Notes: generated by a model from the letters alone, not told the origin. A stretch of 64,000 nucleotides of DNA from CAWDMN01 sp963803155 (GCA_963803155.1 CAWDMN010000004.1:113899-177898), one strand, 5' to 3'; counted from the first letter of the stretch, positions 1 through 9,240 are shown. Numbers and translations are program-made.

Positions 1-439
1 GCAGCTCTTAGCCGGGCACCCTTGGGGCACTCTAAGTTATGAGCTACTGTATCTGTTTCCTGATCAATTATAGAGACGGGACGCTTCTGGTCGAATATCA
101 ATGCATTCCTTTTCGTGGGTCCATTATTCTCGGTGAGGGCCGTTGTAGAGACAAACAACGAATATTTCCGGCTCGAGCTTGCTCCATTGGCAACGGAAAC
201 CAGGAAATCACTCATGGCCGGGGATGAAGCCCCAACAATCCGTGTAGTCCCTTTTTTGGGGCCCATAGCCCGCCTTTTCAGGTCGATTGAATTATATCAA
301 ATTACGGGTTTTTTTTCCTTAGCTTTTCGAGGCTTGTATCAAACGAGGACCAGGTTTTTGTTTGGCTGAATAGAGGGGCAAGAATCCGCAAATCATTCAA
401 TTTGTGCCGGAGTTCCCTAAAGATTCAGGCGAGTTTTAT
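1..439. other. Stretch without a recognisable gene
   Basis: No coding sequence can be supported here. The short open frames have no ribosome binding site and no recognisable protein signature. The stretch ends where a dispersed repeat begins at about 440. Confidence 0.5.
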
Positions 440-640
440 ATGGAGAGCTGCACATGCCAGTTTGGCTGCATAACGAGAAAATGATAATGGGCCGATGGAG
501 GCGGCCTGCCCTCAGGCCGTCTCAGCAAGCTTGGCAATCTCAGACGGGGTGGGGGCACCCCGCCTCCATCCACGCTATTTTCTATGGAGCTGCACATGCC
601 AGCGTCGCTGGCTCAACAAGAAAATGAAAATGGATATTAA
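440..640 (+). repeat. Modular palindromic repeat, copy 1
   Basis: A 77-bp core at 494-570 is bounded by perfect 11-bp inverted repeats (GATGGAGGCGG and CCGCCTCCATC) and contains a smaller palindrome, GGCCTGCCCTCAGGCC. It is flanked on both sides by related segments (440-490 and about 583-635) that share the words GCACATGCCAG, TGGCT and AGAAAATGA. The same core and flank recur inverted at 48,478-48,630. This looks like a non-autonomous REP or MITE-like element. No transposase is attached. Confidence 0.75.
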
Positions 641-667
641 GGGTGGGACGCGCGCTCCGACTGTTCA

Positions 668-1351
668 TCAGGGTTTCAAATAAGGCTCGATAATGCTCTT
701 CCAGAGACGATACCCCTCGGGCCCAAGATGAAGCTGATCTTCACTGAGCAGCTCAGGACGAGGCTTTCCTTGCGGGGAGAGCATTTTGCTGTAGCTATCG
801 ATGAATACCATCCCTTCTTGATCTTCCAGATAATCCCGGATGAGCTGGTTGGTTTTCCGGATTTGGTCGTCGAGATGCCAGCGGGCAATCGTGGGATTAA
901 TGGACACATAAGCCAGGCGGGTTTGAGGAAGCTTTTCGTGGATTAAAGTGGACAGCACCACAAAAGTCTCCAGCACTTCCTCGGGAGTCCTTCCATCCGC
1001 AATATCATTGCCTCCAATAAAGAGCACGATAAGCCGGGGCTTGTAAGGCAATATGATCCGATCTGCATAGTAAAGGACTTCGCTGATGGAAGCGCCGCCA
1101 AACCCGCGGTTGATCACGGGAAGTCCAGGAAAGTCCTCCGCCAGAGTTTTCCAGAGTCGGATGGAACTGCTTCCGACAAAAAGAATGCCGCCCGACGGAG
1201 GAGATGATTTCTTGTCGGCCTCCGCAAAAGCCTGGATTTCATCGGCAAAGCGCGGAGCGGGGGATTCCGCGGCTCTCAACCCTCCGTGCTTTAAGAGCAG
1301 ACAGAGAACAAAAAAAATCAGGATTCTGATGGCATGTTTAGGATTTTTCAT
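668..1351 (-). CDS. Secreted SGNH/GDSL-type hydrolase
   Basis: The 227-residue protein starts with a basic N-terminus and a hydrophobic segment (about 9-27), which reads as a signal peptide. The SGNH blocks are visible. The block I nucleophile lies in GSSSIRLW near residue 62, block II is the glycine in NRGFGG, block III is GGND at 113-116, and block V is DQLHLG with Asp205 and His208. By family it should be a periplasmic or secreted esterase, for example acting on acetylated sugars. The substrate cannot be read from sequence. It stands alone on its strand, and a weak purine-rich stretch lies upstream of the ATG. Confidence 0.85.
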   Translation of the reverse strand: MKNPKHAIRILIFFVLCLLLKHGGLRAAESPAPRFADEIQAFAEADKKSSPPSGGILFVGSSSIRLWKTLAEDFPGLPVINRGFGGASISEVLYYADRIILPYKPRLIVLFIGGNDIADGRTPEEVLETFVVLSTLIHEKLPQTRLAYVSINPTIARWHLDDQIRKTNQLIRDYLEDQEGMVFIDSYSKMLSPQGKPRPELLSEDQLHLGPEGYRLWKSIIEPYLKP

Positions 1352-1499
1352 AGATCTTGAATTTTCTTCCCCTTCGGAAAATTGTTGTCAAACCACGGTT
1401 GATAATGACAAGTGGTTGGAATGCTGCTCTCCCGCTTCGTCATCTATGATTCCCAGGCTGGTTTGGCCAACTCACCTGCCTGGACTTTTTTTCCTGTCT

Positions 1500-1558
1500 C
1501 CGCCAGCCGGTTCGGCGAACCAGCCCTACCGGCTCACTCTGCTGGCTCGCTCTGGCGG
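1500..1558. repeat. Nested inverted repeat between two genes
   Basis: CCGCCAG at 1500-1506 pairs with CTGGCGG at 1552-1558, and smaller complementary words (GGTTC/GAACC, AGCCGG/CCGGCT) lie inside. It sits downstream of the DUF1573 gene and upstream of the SGNH gene. It could form an RNA hairpin ending the upstream operon, but no clear T-run follows. Confidence 0.45.
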
Positions 1559-1584
1559 GGGCAGATTCGAAATCTGATCCCCCC

Positions 1585-1998
1585 TCAATTGGATTGCACA
1601 AACGCCGTGAAGACAAATTCCTTTATCGGATGGACCGGATCATTCGACGATACCAGGACCGATTTTTTCACCAGTCCCTGGAAATTGCGCGAATTAAAGG
1701 TGACTCGAATCCTGGATTTTTCGCCCGGCTTGACCACCTTTTCAAAGGCATTACTGACGGTGGTGCAACTGCAGGAGGGGGCGGCTTCCTTCAGAATCAG
1801 CTCCGCGTCCCCTTTATTTTCCACCACCAACTCAAACATTTTCACGCTATAGGGGGGGACAATGCCAATGCTGCGGGATTCGGGGACAAACACCAGCTTC
1901 GGAGTCGCTCCCGGTTTCTCTTGAGATTCCGGCATGATGGCATGCGACATCAGTCCCAAAAGAAATACCATAAGGCTGACATGGATGCATCGTTTCAT
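1585..1998 (-). CDS. DUF1573 family exported protein
   Basis: The product is 137 residues if started at the ATG at 1998, which has AAGGAG seven bases upstream. A longer frame reaches 2043 but lacks a good ribosome site. An N-terminal hydrophobic segment suggests export. The body matches the DUF1573 fold: a beta-sandwich with the phrases VENKGDAELIL and PSCSCTT and the basic GEKSRIRVTFN strand. Such domains are Ig-like and of unknown biochemical role. It is the last gene of a tight operon with a MauE-like membrane protein and a rhodanese, so a role in periplasmic thiol or sulfur chemistry is a reasonable guess. Confidence 0.8.
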   Translation of the reverse strand: MKRCIHVSLMVFLLGLMSHAIMPESQEKPGATPKLVFVPESRSIGIVPPYSVKMFELVVENKGDAELILKEAAPSCSCTTVSNAFEKVVKPGEKSRIRVTFNSRNFQGLVKKSVLVSSNDPVHPIKEFVFTAFVQSN

Positions 1999-2045
1999 TT
2001 TCGACTCCTTGTCCTGCAAATTACCAAAGAATAGTCGAATCAATA

Positions 2046-2495
2046 TTATTGCTCAGGTACTTTGCTTTTGCGCCAATAATGCCAAAACAACTGCAACCAG
2101 ACGAGCAACAGTATCCCGTCGCGCAGTAGAGTTTTCAACCCCAAGTCTTTTTCGTTAGATGCGCTGGAAAAACATCCGCAATCAATATTTAATCCACGTG
2201 CCATTGCCTGGGAGATCCCACCCATAAACAGTATTAAAAGGATCCCAATCCAGGCGAGGGCAGGCAGCGTCCAGATTCCCGCCACCAGCAAAATCCCCGT
2301 GATCAGTTCCAGGAAGGGGAGCACAGCCGCCACAACCGCCAGCAACAGTTCCGGGATCATTCGATAACCCGCCACCTGACGGGCAAAATCAAGGGGGTGA
2401 AAAAGTTTGTCCAAACTGGCATAAATGAATACAGCGCCCAGGAGAATTCTTAGGAGGAGGTTTAGCCAACGATTGTTCAAAATCCTGATGTTCAT
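2046..2495 (-). CDS. MauE/DoxX-like membrane protein
   Basis: A 149-residue protein starts at the ATG at 2495, one base after the stop of the upstream rhodanese gene, so translational coupling is likely. It has four hydrophobic segments, a FHPLDFA motif after the first helix and a DCGCF cysteine pair in the loop before the last helix, as in MauE/DoxX-type proteins. MauE is known from methylamine dehydrogenase maturation, where it helps form disulfides. Here no mau genes are present, and it probably passes electrons or thiols across the membrane for the neighbouring rhodanese. Confidence 0.8.
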   Translation of the reverse strand: MNIRILNNRWLNLLLRILLGAVFIYASLDKLFHPLDFARQVAGYRMIPELLLAVVAAVLPFLELITGILLVAGIWTLPALAWIGILLILFMGGISQAMARGLNIDCGCFSSASNEKDLGLKTLLRDGILLLVWLQLFWHYWRKSKVPEQ

Positions 2496-2496
2496 T

Positions 2497-2982
2497 TCAA
2501 AATTGTTTTCCGATGGGATAGCCAGCCTCCTGCCAGGCAGGCCATCCTCCCTCAAATATTTCTAGATGGCGGAACCCTGCCTTGGAAAGATATGCAGCCA
2601 GCAAAGAGCTATCCGGACAATCGATGCCGCTGCAATAGACTATGAGAATATTTTCCTTGTAGGGCAAAAGTGGCGCAAGATCCCGGTTCTTTTCAAATTC
2701 CTCCCGGGGAAAACTCAATGCTTTGGGAATATGTCCCACTTGAAAGAACAATTGGGGGCGGGCGTCCACAAAGACAACGGTTTTTTCATCGAATCTTTTC
2801 TTAGCCTCAGCCAGCGTGATTTTGCGCGGCTTTTGGGAAATTGTCCGCACATTCTCTTCAAGATCGGGGCGGATGACCAGCTGTCCATTAATCCCCTGCA
2901 AAAGGAAGGAAAAATGAAATGACAAAGCCATCAGGATCGATGCGGCGAGAATTGCCAGGGATTTCAGAATCAGAGATTTCAT
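2497..2982 (-). CDS. Membrane-anchored rhodanese-like protein
   Basis: The protein is 161 residues from the ATG at 2982, which has GGAG upstream. A start 30 bases earlier has its purines too close. An N-terminal hydrophobic anchor is followed by a rhodanese domain with VFVDARP, GHIPKA and the active loop YCSGIDC, whose first cysteine is the expected persulfide carrier. The end of the domain is seen in GGWPAW. It heads a three-gene operon with MauE-like and DUF1573 proteins. The likely site of action is the periplasmic face, transferring sulfane sulfur. The acceptor is unknown. Confidence 0.85.
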   Translation of the reverse strand: MKSLILKSLAILAASILMALSFHFSFLLQGINGQLVIRPDLEENVRTISQKPRKITLAEAKKRFDEKTVVFVDARPQLFFQVGHIPKALSFPREEFEKNRDLAPLLPYKENILIVYCSGIDCPDSSLLAAYLSKAGFRHLEIFEGGWPAWQEAGYPIGKQF

Positions 2983-3158
2983 GACCCACTCCGATACGTC
3001 GCAGCTACCCATCCTCTTGCGAGGAAACGAATCTCAAACCAGCTATTTCCCAGCAAATCTTATGCTTCCCGGTGCGTTATGCTCTTCGAGCCAACGCAGC
3101 TTACGATAATAACGCGGTGCATCGGACGCCTGTAACCACGCAAGATAAGGCCATACCG

Positions 3159-5456
3159 TCATCTCACCCGTTTGGTCTGCCCGCGGGGTTCCGCAATCCG
3201 GCTGGTGGGCGCTTGCAGGATCACATACAAAGTGTCTTCCGGAAAATGGAAGCGGATCCCCTCCGGCGTGCGTTCGAAATCGAGGACTGCCCGTGGGTTT
3301 CCATTGAAATCCAGAGGGACGACCCGGTTAATCAGCGGATTGCGGACCTCCACGGTAAGCGCTGGCTTGATGACTGCCCAGGGAGCCTGCCCATAATTGG
3401 CCACTCTGAAACCACTGACGAGCGTCCCGCCCTCCAGTGTAATCTGGGATGGTTCTTCCGTCCAGTTTGTGGGCCTAGTCTGGGTTCCAGCCTGGACCAG
3501 GATTTTACACGAAACCTTCAAGGCCCGATTGTCCATGGAAACCACCAGGACGGAGCCATATTCGTTGTTGGAGGAAATCCGGACATCGGTCAAATTAAAC
3601 TCTGGCTGATTTTTGAAGAAGGCCGCCACTCCCTGCGCTCGAGCCGAGTCCACGGTACAGTAAGCTTGCGCTGTATTCAAAGTGACTTCCCCCGTAATGC
3701 TGTGAATCGTCTTTTTATCAGCACTGAGCAAAGAGCTCAAATTGGCGGTAGCGGTCTCGGCAGGATTGCCGTCGAAATCCACTTCCACTGGACCCATCAA
3801 AAAAGCGGAAGGATCGACGCCAGTTTGAACTCCCGAACTGCCGGCGATATCTCCCGCGTCCCGATTGGGATCGAAGCTGGGCGACTCCGCGATGATGGGT
3901 GAATGCCGGTCCCACATATCCTGTAGGGAGCGGACTTCATGCACCACCGGTTCCCCCTTTTTCAGATACCCCATCCGGTAGAGCAGGGATGCCGCGGGGA
4001 AATTGCCCAACATGTCCGGATAGCCAAAAATCCACTTGGCCTGGGATGGCATGTAGCCGTTGGCGGATTGTGGCGGCGTCCATTCATCATCGCCAGTGGA
4101 AAACCAATAAAAGGCATCAATCCCAGACAAAGACTGGTAAGCAGCCACCAGGAAAGGCCCTTCCGCGGCCCTTCCGTTGGGCATCACCCAAGAACTTTCG
4201 GTGATCATCATGGGATGCCCCTTGACTTGTTTTAAATTCAACGGGAAATCCCGCGGATCCTGCAGAATCGAAGGGCTTGTGAACTGGTCACCATTGACGA
4301 TGGCCCACCCCTCCGTTCCGCCGGCACTCTTGTGCACGCCGCCAAAATAACGATTGACCGCCACTACCTCAGTGGATGAATAACTATAGCGTTCACAATC
4401 CTCCAAATAGACGGTATCGGCGGTTTTCCAATTCCCGGCATTGATGATTTGACCGCAGCCCAAGGTGTCGTGGAGAAAAGCGGCCATGGATCGATTGAAC
4501 TCAAGCATGGTCTTCGTCCAAAATTCCAATTGGTCCGCCAACCGCTTAGCCTTGCCGCCGCTCTGCTTCTGGGTCATTTCCCAGATGATGTAGAAATCCA
4601 TGATCCCGTTGGCCAGGTCATCCCCGGACAGGCTGATGTTGGACCAAGCCGTGAGGGCGGCATTCAGTGAAGCATATTTTTGTTTTAACCAGTCGCCGTA
4701 TCTTTTCCCCAACGCAAGGCGCTGTTGCCCCTTCAGCTGGTCCACTGTCCAGAAAAGAAGGCTGTCTTCGTTTTGCAGGGAGATGATACCCACGGCTGGA
4801 TCCTGTGCCAGCGCAATCCCCGTGTAAGGATTTTTGGTTCCCAGCAGTGTTCTCATCCAATTCTTATAGGCATCCTGGAGCTTCTCTTCAAAGAACAGCA
4901 AGGTGAGACAATTATTTGCTCCATCCGCCGCGGCGATGCCCCAGGCAGGATTCAATTGCATCTGTACTCCCCAGTAGGGAGAGATGGTGGTATAAATCCC
5001 CTGTTTCTTCATGGCCGCCACGACTCGCCAGATCCAATCGATTTCAGCTTCATTCGGATGATTCAGATCGGGGGAGGAACTGGAAGGGCTGATCTGGGCG
5101 TGGCATCGAACCATGTTTACGCCGCGTTTGGCCAGAAATTTGGCGTGGCGATCCAGATCCGGTTCCGTCTGACGGCCGAGAGGTGTTGGCTGCCAGGGCT
5201 TCTCCCGTCCCACTCCGGTCCCGACGGCCCAAAAACGGATCGGGTGGCCATCCCCTCGCACAAAGTCTCCATTGCCATCCGCCCGGATAAAACCATGTTC
5301 ACCCGCCACTTTTTCATTCATCCAGCGGAGATCTAGAAGAGCATCGGGCTTAAAGTCATCCTGGGGAGGATCAAAAGGGTAGCGGTCTGCCTGTTGACCA
5401 AGAACAACCAGCATTCCAAATAGCATTAAAACCGGGAAAAGCGTGATTTTCTTCAT
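3159..5456 (-). CDS. Secreted glycoside hydrolase, clan A (TIM barrel) type
   Basis: This 765-residue protein has a signal peptide (1-20). A barrel follows with RGVNMVRCHA (111-120), an Asn-Glu pair in SLQNEDS (229-230) as likely acid/base, and a Glu in MMITESSW (420) as likely nucleophile. That strand order fits clan A glycosidases. The last 200 residues are beta-rich and probably form an accessory sandwich domain. The exact GH family and substrate are not recognised. It is a single gene with GAAAG upstream of its ATG. A broken relative lies at about 8,941-9,240. Confidence 0.7.
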   Translation of the reverse strand: MKKITLFPVLMLFGMLVVLGQQADRYPFDPPQDDFKPDALLDLRWMNEKVAGEHGFIRADGNGDFVRGDGHPIRFWAVGTGVGREKPWQPTPLGRQTEPDLDRHAKFLAKRGVNMVRCHAQISPSSSSPDLNHPNEAEIDWIWRVVAAMKKQGIYTTISPYWGVQMQLNPAWGIAAADGANNCLTLLFFEEKLQDAYKNWMRTLLGTKNPYTGIALAQDPAVGIISLQNEDSLLFWTVDQLKGQQRLALGKRYGDWLKQKYASLNAALTAWSNISLSGDDLANGIMDFYIIWEMTQKQSGGKAKRLADQLEFWTKTMLEFNRSMAAFLHDTLGCGQIINAGNWKTADTVYLEDCERYSYSSTEVVAVNRYFGGVHKSAGGTEGWAIVNGDQFTSPSILQDPRDFPLNLKQVKGHPMMITESSWVMPNGRAAEGPFLVAAYQSLSGIDAFYWFSTGDDEWTPPQSANGYMPSQAKWIFGYPDMLGNFPAASLLYRMGYLKKGEPVVHEVRSLQDMWDRHSPIIAESPSFDPNRDAGDIAGSSGVQTGVDPSAFLMGPVEVDFDGNPAETATANLSSLLSADKKTIHSITGEVTLNTAQAYCTVDSARAQGVAAFFKNQPEFNLTDVRISSNNEYGSVLVVSMDNRALKVSCKILVQAGTQTRPTNWTEEPSQITLEGGTLVSGFRVANYGQAPWAVIKPALTVEVRNPLINRVVPLDFNGNPRAVLDFERTPEGIRFHFPEDTLYVILQAPTSRIAEPRGQTKRVR

Positions 5457-5596
5457 AGGTCTTTCTATTCCGGATGAACATAGCCATCCGTCTGCCTTCG
5501 ACGAGATTGGTCACAGCAATCCCATTTATATAGGAAGAATAATGAAGGAAGTTGAGGAAAGCGTCAAGAAGGTCAGCTTTTTATTGCAGGAAGGAG

Positions 5597-5682
5597 CCAA
5601 GGGTGGGAAAGCCTCATCCCAGGAAATCAATGCCGCTGAGATTTGCATCCATGGATTGAATGGTTAATTTCCCACCCTTTGG
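5597..5682. terminator. Long inverted repeat between convergent-side gene ends
   Basis: CCAAGGGTGGGAAA at 5597-5610 is mirrored by TTTCCCACCCTTTGG at 5668-5682, with one base of difference and a 57-base loop. It lies between the start of the glycosidase gene and the end of the sigma factor gene, so it could end sigma factor transcription. The loop is long for a simple terminator. Confidence 0.35.
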
Positions 5683-5725
5683 TTCCCGGCTTGTGACTTT
5701 TTACGCCATAACCTGTCCAATCCAT

Positions 5726-7324
5726 TTACCGCAGGGATTTGGCGGCATGGCGAAGCTTGCCCAAAGCCTCTTTTTCTATTTGCCGAATGCGTTCCCGGGT
5801 AAGAGTGAACTGATTCCCAATCTCTTCCAGCGTGTATTCACTGCCATCGACAAAACCATAACGCAGGCAAAGAATCTGTTTCTCCCTCTCGGACAACTCT
5901 TCCAGCAAGTTCCGGCATTTGGCATGAAAGTCGCGCGCAATGGTTATCTCCGAGGGATTGGACAAATTTTCATCCGACAAAATATTGAGCCGCTGCAATT
6001 CCCGCGGCCCAGCTGGCGAATCCAGGGATAGCGTTTCCTGAGAAGTGCGCAAGACCGTAAGCACTTTCTCGACCGGAAGACGGCTTTCCCGGGCAATCTC
6101 CTCAGGCAGGGGATCGCGGCGCAATTGCTCCGCCAGCCCTTTTCTCACCCGGGACAATTTTTGCGCCGCCAGGGAGAGGTGCTCGGGAACGCGCACGGTC
6201 TTCCCCTGGGCAAAAATACCGCGAGTGATGGATTGGCGAATCCACCAGGTGGCATACGTTGAAAATTTTATGTTCCGGCTAATATCGAATTTATCCACCG
6301 CCCGCATCAAGCCTAAATTCCCTTCTTGAATCAAATCGAGAAAATTCAGGCTGTGGTGGTGGTATTTTTTGGCAATCGATACTACCAACCGCAAATTGGC
6401 CTCCACGATTTCGTTGTGAAGGAGTCGTTTCCTCTCTTCCAATTTGGCGTAGATTCCCAAAACCCGGCTGAGGTATTGGGGGGATACTCCCCATGCTTTC
6501 TGGTACTCGCACAGCTGTTGTTCCGCCCTGCGGGTGGCAACAGCTGAACGTGCCAAGGTTTGTTGCCTTCGGCCGCAGGTTTTTAGATTTCGCGATCTCC
6601 GCAAAGATCTCTGCATATATTCAGCATTGCGGCTTTGCACCTGCATTTTCTTGACCAGCAAATCAAGAATGCCAGGAGCCGGCGGGTATTCAAACCATAG
6701 TCTTTTTGAATATTCCTGAATCCGCCGAATTCTTGCTCCCATGGGATTGGACTTCACCTTGTCGGAAAAATTCGCCAACTCTTCCACCTTGGCTAAAATG
6801 AAGTGGGCCCTCCGGCGCCAATGAACTAGCGCTTCCCTTTGCCTGGCCGCTTGTTGACCGGATTCACATACCTTTTTTAATTCGAACAACTCCAAGGCCC
6901 CTGTCTCGGCCACCTCATGCAAAATCTCCCGCCAGAGTTGGATGGAAAGTGGAATTGCCGCCAACAATTTTTGCTGCCGGACTTTATTCCGGTTTAAACG
7001 GGAAAAAAGAGAAATTTCCCGTGAGCGGTTCAACAGGGAGACTTGACCCATCTCATGAAAGTACTGCGAGACTGGATCCACCCCAGGCGTTATTTCCTCG
7101 ACCTCTTCCCGGAAGGGCTCTCCCAACCAGGAAGAAGTCGGCAAATCCATTCTGCCATCTTCCTCTTCAGACCGGTCGGGGGCGGATTCGTCCCAATCCG
7201 CGGATTCCGGCTCTGAATCCAGCAGAGGTCCCGAATAGTCCTCCTGGTCTCGATCTCTCCGGTTCGGAGAAAATCGGTCCATCCCCAGGCAAACCTCATC
7301 ATTGAGTTGGATGTTCATTATCAT
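5726..7324 (-). CDS. Primary-type RNA polymerase sigma-70 factor (RpoD/RpoS class)
   Basis: The 532-residue protein has an acidic N-terminus, region 1.2 (DPVSQYFHEMGQVSLLNR, about 83-100), a spacer of about 200 residues, and region 2 with ANLRLVVSIAKKY, FLDLIQEGNLGLMRAVDKFD and FSTYATWWIRQSI. Region 3 and region 4 follow, the latter with TLEEIGNQFTLTRERIRQIE near the end (about 500-520). It directs core polymerase to -10/-35 promoters. It is intact and could be the housekeeping sigma or a second group 1/2 factor. The ATG at 7324 has GAGAGGGA upstream. It stands alone. Confidence 0.9.
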   Translation of the reverse strand: MIMNIQLNDEVCLGMDRFSPNRRDRDQEDYSGPLLDSEPESADWDESAPDRSEEEDGRMDLPTSSWLGEPFREEVEEITPGVDPVSQYFHEMGQVSLLNRSREISLFSRLNRNKVRQQKLLAAIPLSIQLWREILHEVAETGALELFELKKVCESGQQAARQREALVHWRRRAHFILAKVEELANFSDKVKSNPMGARIRRIQEYSKRLWFEYPPAPGILDLLVKKMQVQSRNAEYMQRSLRRSRNLKTCGRRQQTLARSAVATRRAEQQLCEYQKAWGVSPQYLSRVLGIYAKLEERKRLLHNEIVEANLRLVVSIAKKYHHHSLNFLDLIQEGNLGLMRAVDKFDISRNIKFSTYATWWIRQSITRGIFAQGKTVRVPEHLSLAAQKLSRVRKGLAEQLRRDPLPEEIARESRLPVEKVLTVLRTSQETLSLDSPAGPRELQRLNILSDENLSNPSEITIARDFHAKCRNLLEELSEREKQILCLRYGFVDGSEYTLEEIGNQFTLTRERIRQIEKEALGKLRHAAKSLR

Positions 7325-7583
7325 TTTATCCCTCTCAATCTTTCACCAGTTGATTAGGGTTTTTTGGATGTTGTCTTACTTTTCAGTATAACAGAAGAAC
7401 CGAGCGTGCAATTCTGTTCCACAGGAGCGCCATCTTAATCATTTGGTGGATGAAAAAGTATCGGGGAATGCCTGATTTTTGAGGGGGGGTGTCGGAAAAA
7501 ACCTGACAAAGCAATATGCGGCTGGGCAGAAGTGCTGGAACAGATTCTACCTGGGGAGTTGATTATCCTGACGGCTTATAAAT

Positions 7584-8282
7584 TCAAGGAGTTTCTGGCT
7601 TGGGGGTCGCTTCTTGGATTAAATTATGTCGCATGGCAAAAGTGATCAGTTCCGATCGGTTGGTCAGTCCCAACTTTTCCATGGCACGAGCCCGATAGGT
7701 TTCCACCGTTTTGACACTGAGGAAGAGAGAATCGGCAATCTCCCGATTGGTCCTGCCCAGGATTATGCCCTTCATCACCTGGTGCTCCCGATCGCTCAAT
7801 TGTTCCCATAGATTTTCCGGGTCATGTTTTTTTTGTGGAAGAAAATCTTTCATGAGGTGGTGGGTTAGAGTAGGATCCACGAAAATTTCACCTCGAACCA
7901 CGGCATGAATAGCCGTAATCAGCGTCTCGCTGTCGCTGCTCTTTAGAACGTAGCCCCGGGCTCCGGCATGTAAGGTTTCCCGCAGGAGGTTAGGCTCGTC
8001 ATACATGGACATAATCAAAATCGGTACTTCGGGGTGTCGCCGCGCTAGAGTCTCAATGGCCGTGATGTCGATCTTGGGCATTGCCAGATCCGTGATAATC
8101 AGCTCGGGATGGGCTTTTTCAGCGTACTCGAGAAGGGTTTTTATTGTGCTAGCTTCGGCGACTACTCTCATGTCGAGTTGTCTTTCCACAATTATCCGCA
8201 AACCAGTGCGCAAAAGCGCATGATCATCGGCGATGAGCACTCTTAATCGATTTGGATCTTCACCTGCTGCCGGATATTTCAT
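7584..8282 (-). CDS. NarL/FixJ-type response regulator
   Basis: The protein is 232 residues from the ATG at 8282, which has GGGGAAAA upstream. A start at 8303 is possible. The receiver domain shows IADDH, the phospho-acceptor Asp in IITDLAMP, the Ser of MSMYDE and the Lys of VLKSSD. A LuxR-type helix-turn-helix follows with LSDREHQV and NREIADSLFLSVKTVETY. It should bind DNA once phosphorylated by a histidine kinase, but no kinase gene is near. The downstream neighbour is the sigma factor gene, in the same direction, 260 bases away. Confidence 0.9.
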   Translation of the reverse strand: MKYPAAGEDPNRLRVLIADDHALLRTGLRIIVERQLDMRVVAEASTIKTLLEYAEKAHPELIITDLAMPKIDITAIETLARRHPEVPILIMSMYDEPNLLRETLHAGARGYVLKSSDSETLITAIHAVVRGEIFVDPTLTHHLMKDFLPQKKHDPENLWEQLSDREHQVMKGIILGRTNREIADSLFLSVKTVETYRARAMEKLGLTNRSELITFAMRHNLIQEATPKPETP

Positions 8283-8303
8283 CTTTTTTCCCCACAATTC
8301 CAT

Positions 8304-8562
8304 CCCTTTGGTGTTTATCTGAATCGTCCATGGATTCGATTCCCTCTATTGAATTCTTCTTCTGTTCACATGAGCCTTCGAAATCGGTGAAGTAGAGGTG
8401 CAAATCTTCCTGACTTGCGAGATTTGAAAATGACTCGGGTTTTCCTCCATTATGTCGCTTTTCACAATTTGGAAAAGATGCTGCTCAAAGTGAGTTCAAT
8501 GAATGCCAACCGATCTTGGGGATCCAAATGGGCTTATAACATCATGAGTCTGTTTCCAGAAA
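8304..8562. other. Non-coding stretch upstream of the response regulator
   Basis: No gene or clear promoter is visible here. It separates the regulator gene from the MITE-like element. Confidence 0.4.
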
Positions 8563-8684
8563 GTCTAGGAGCCTGTCGGACTTTCGATAATATTGACGAA
8601 GAATCAACAACTTACAAGGAAGCTACTGCCTGTACGTTGTTGAAAGTTGGTTGAAAATCAATAAAGTCCGACAGACTCCTAGAC
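8563..8684. mobile_element. MITE-like element, 122 bp
   Basis: Two 21-base ends at 8563-8583 and 8664-8684 are inverted copies with a single mismatch. The left end begins GTCTAGGAGCCTGTCGGAC. The 80-base interior carries no gene. Size and perfect-edge inverted repeats fit a non-autonomous insertion element mobilised by a transposase encoded elsewhere. No clear target duplication is visible at the edges. Confidence 0.75.
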
Positions 8685-8940
8685 AATTTGCGAATTTTCC
8701 TCAAAATGGCGCGGGCATTCCCCTATACTCCGCAATAAACCATCGTGGATAGTTTGCTTTCGCTTCCTCAGCTTCCCCAAACCAACAAATCCAACGAGTC
8801 TGGAGACTGACTCCATCTCCTCATCATTGCAATTTTAGCGCTCCGGGGCAAAACTTTGATCATGAAAGCTTTGAGTAGTCTGCGGGACTTTATAGTTCTT
8901 AAATCCAAAACTTGAATGTGAAAATTCTAATCTGTAATGG

Positions 8941-9240
8941 AAGAAATTTCAACTATATCTTGCCTTACATGGGCTGAAGGCTATCTCCTCATGGCTGCAT
9001 ATGCCGCTTTGCAGTATTGGGACGCTCCTTTCGCATACACCCATGCCGAAAGGAACTCTAGCTTGGAGTGAAGACCGGCAAGATGGCTATTTCGACATCC
9101 AGCACGATCCTGCTAAGATGATTGCACTCGGACAGGCTGCTCTCCTTTTCCGGCGTGTCGATGTTTCCGCCGCTCATCAATTGATTTCCGTCACCTTGAA
9201 TTGAGGAAGAAGAAATCCGCTCGCTTCCGACCCCTAATTC
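8941..9240 (+). pseudogene. Remnant of a glycoside hydrolase related to the one at 3159-5456
   Basis: Two frames carry protein-like text that runs on across a frameshift near 9,060. The first gives GYLLMAAYAALQYWDAPF and the second gives DGYFDIQHDPAKMIALGQ then AALLFRRVDV. The order and spacing match the intact glycosidase nearby (FLVAAYQSLSGIDAFYW, then FPAASLLYRMGY). A third frame continues briefly after 9,205. There is no start codon or full domain, so this is a decayed paralogue. Confidence 0.55.

Noticed and set aside
115..369. Open frame of 84 codons near the left edge
   Set aside because: It has no ribosome site, no family signal and a low-complexity end.
3072..3902. Rightward open frame of 276 codons
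   Set aside because: It is antisense to the clan-A glycosidase, whose motifs are on the other strand.
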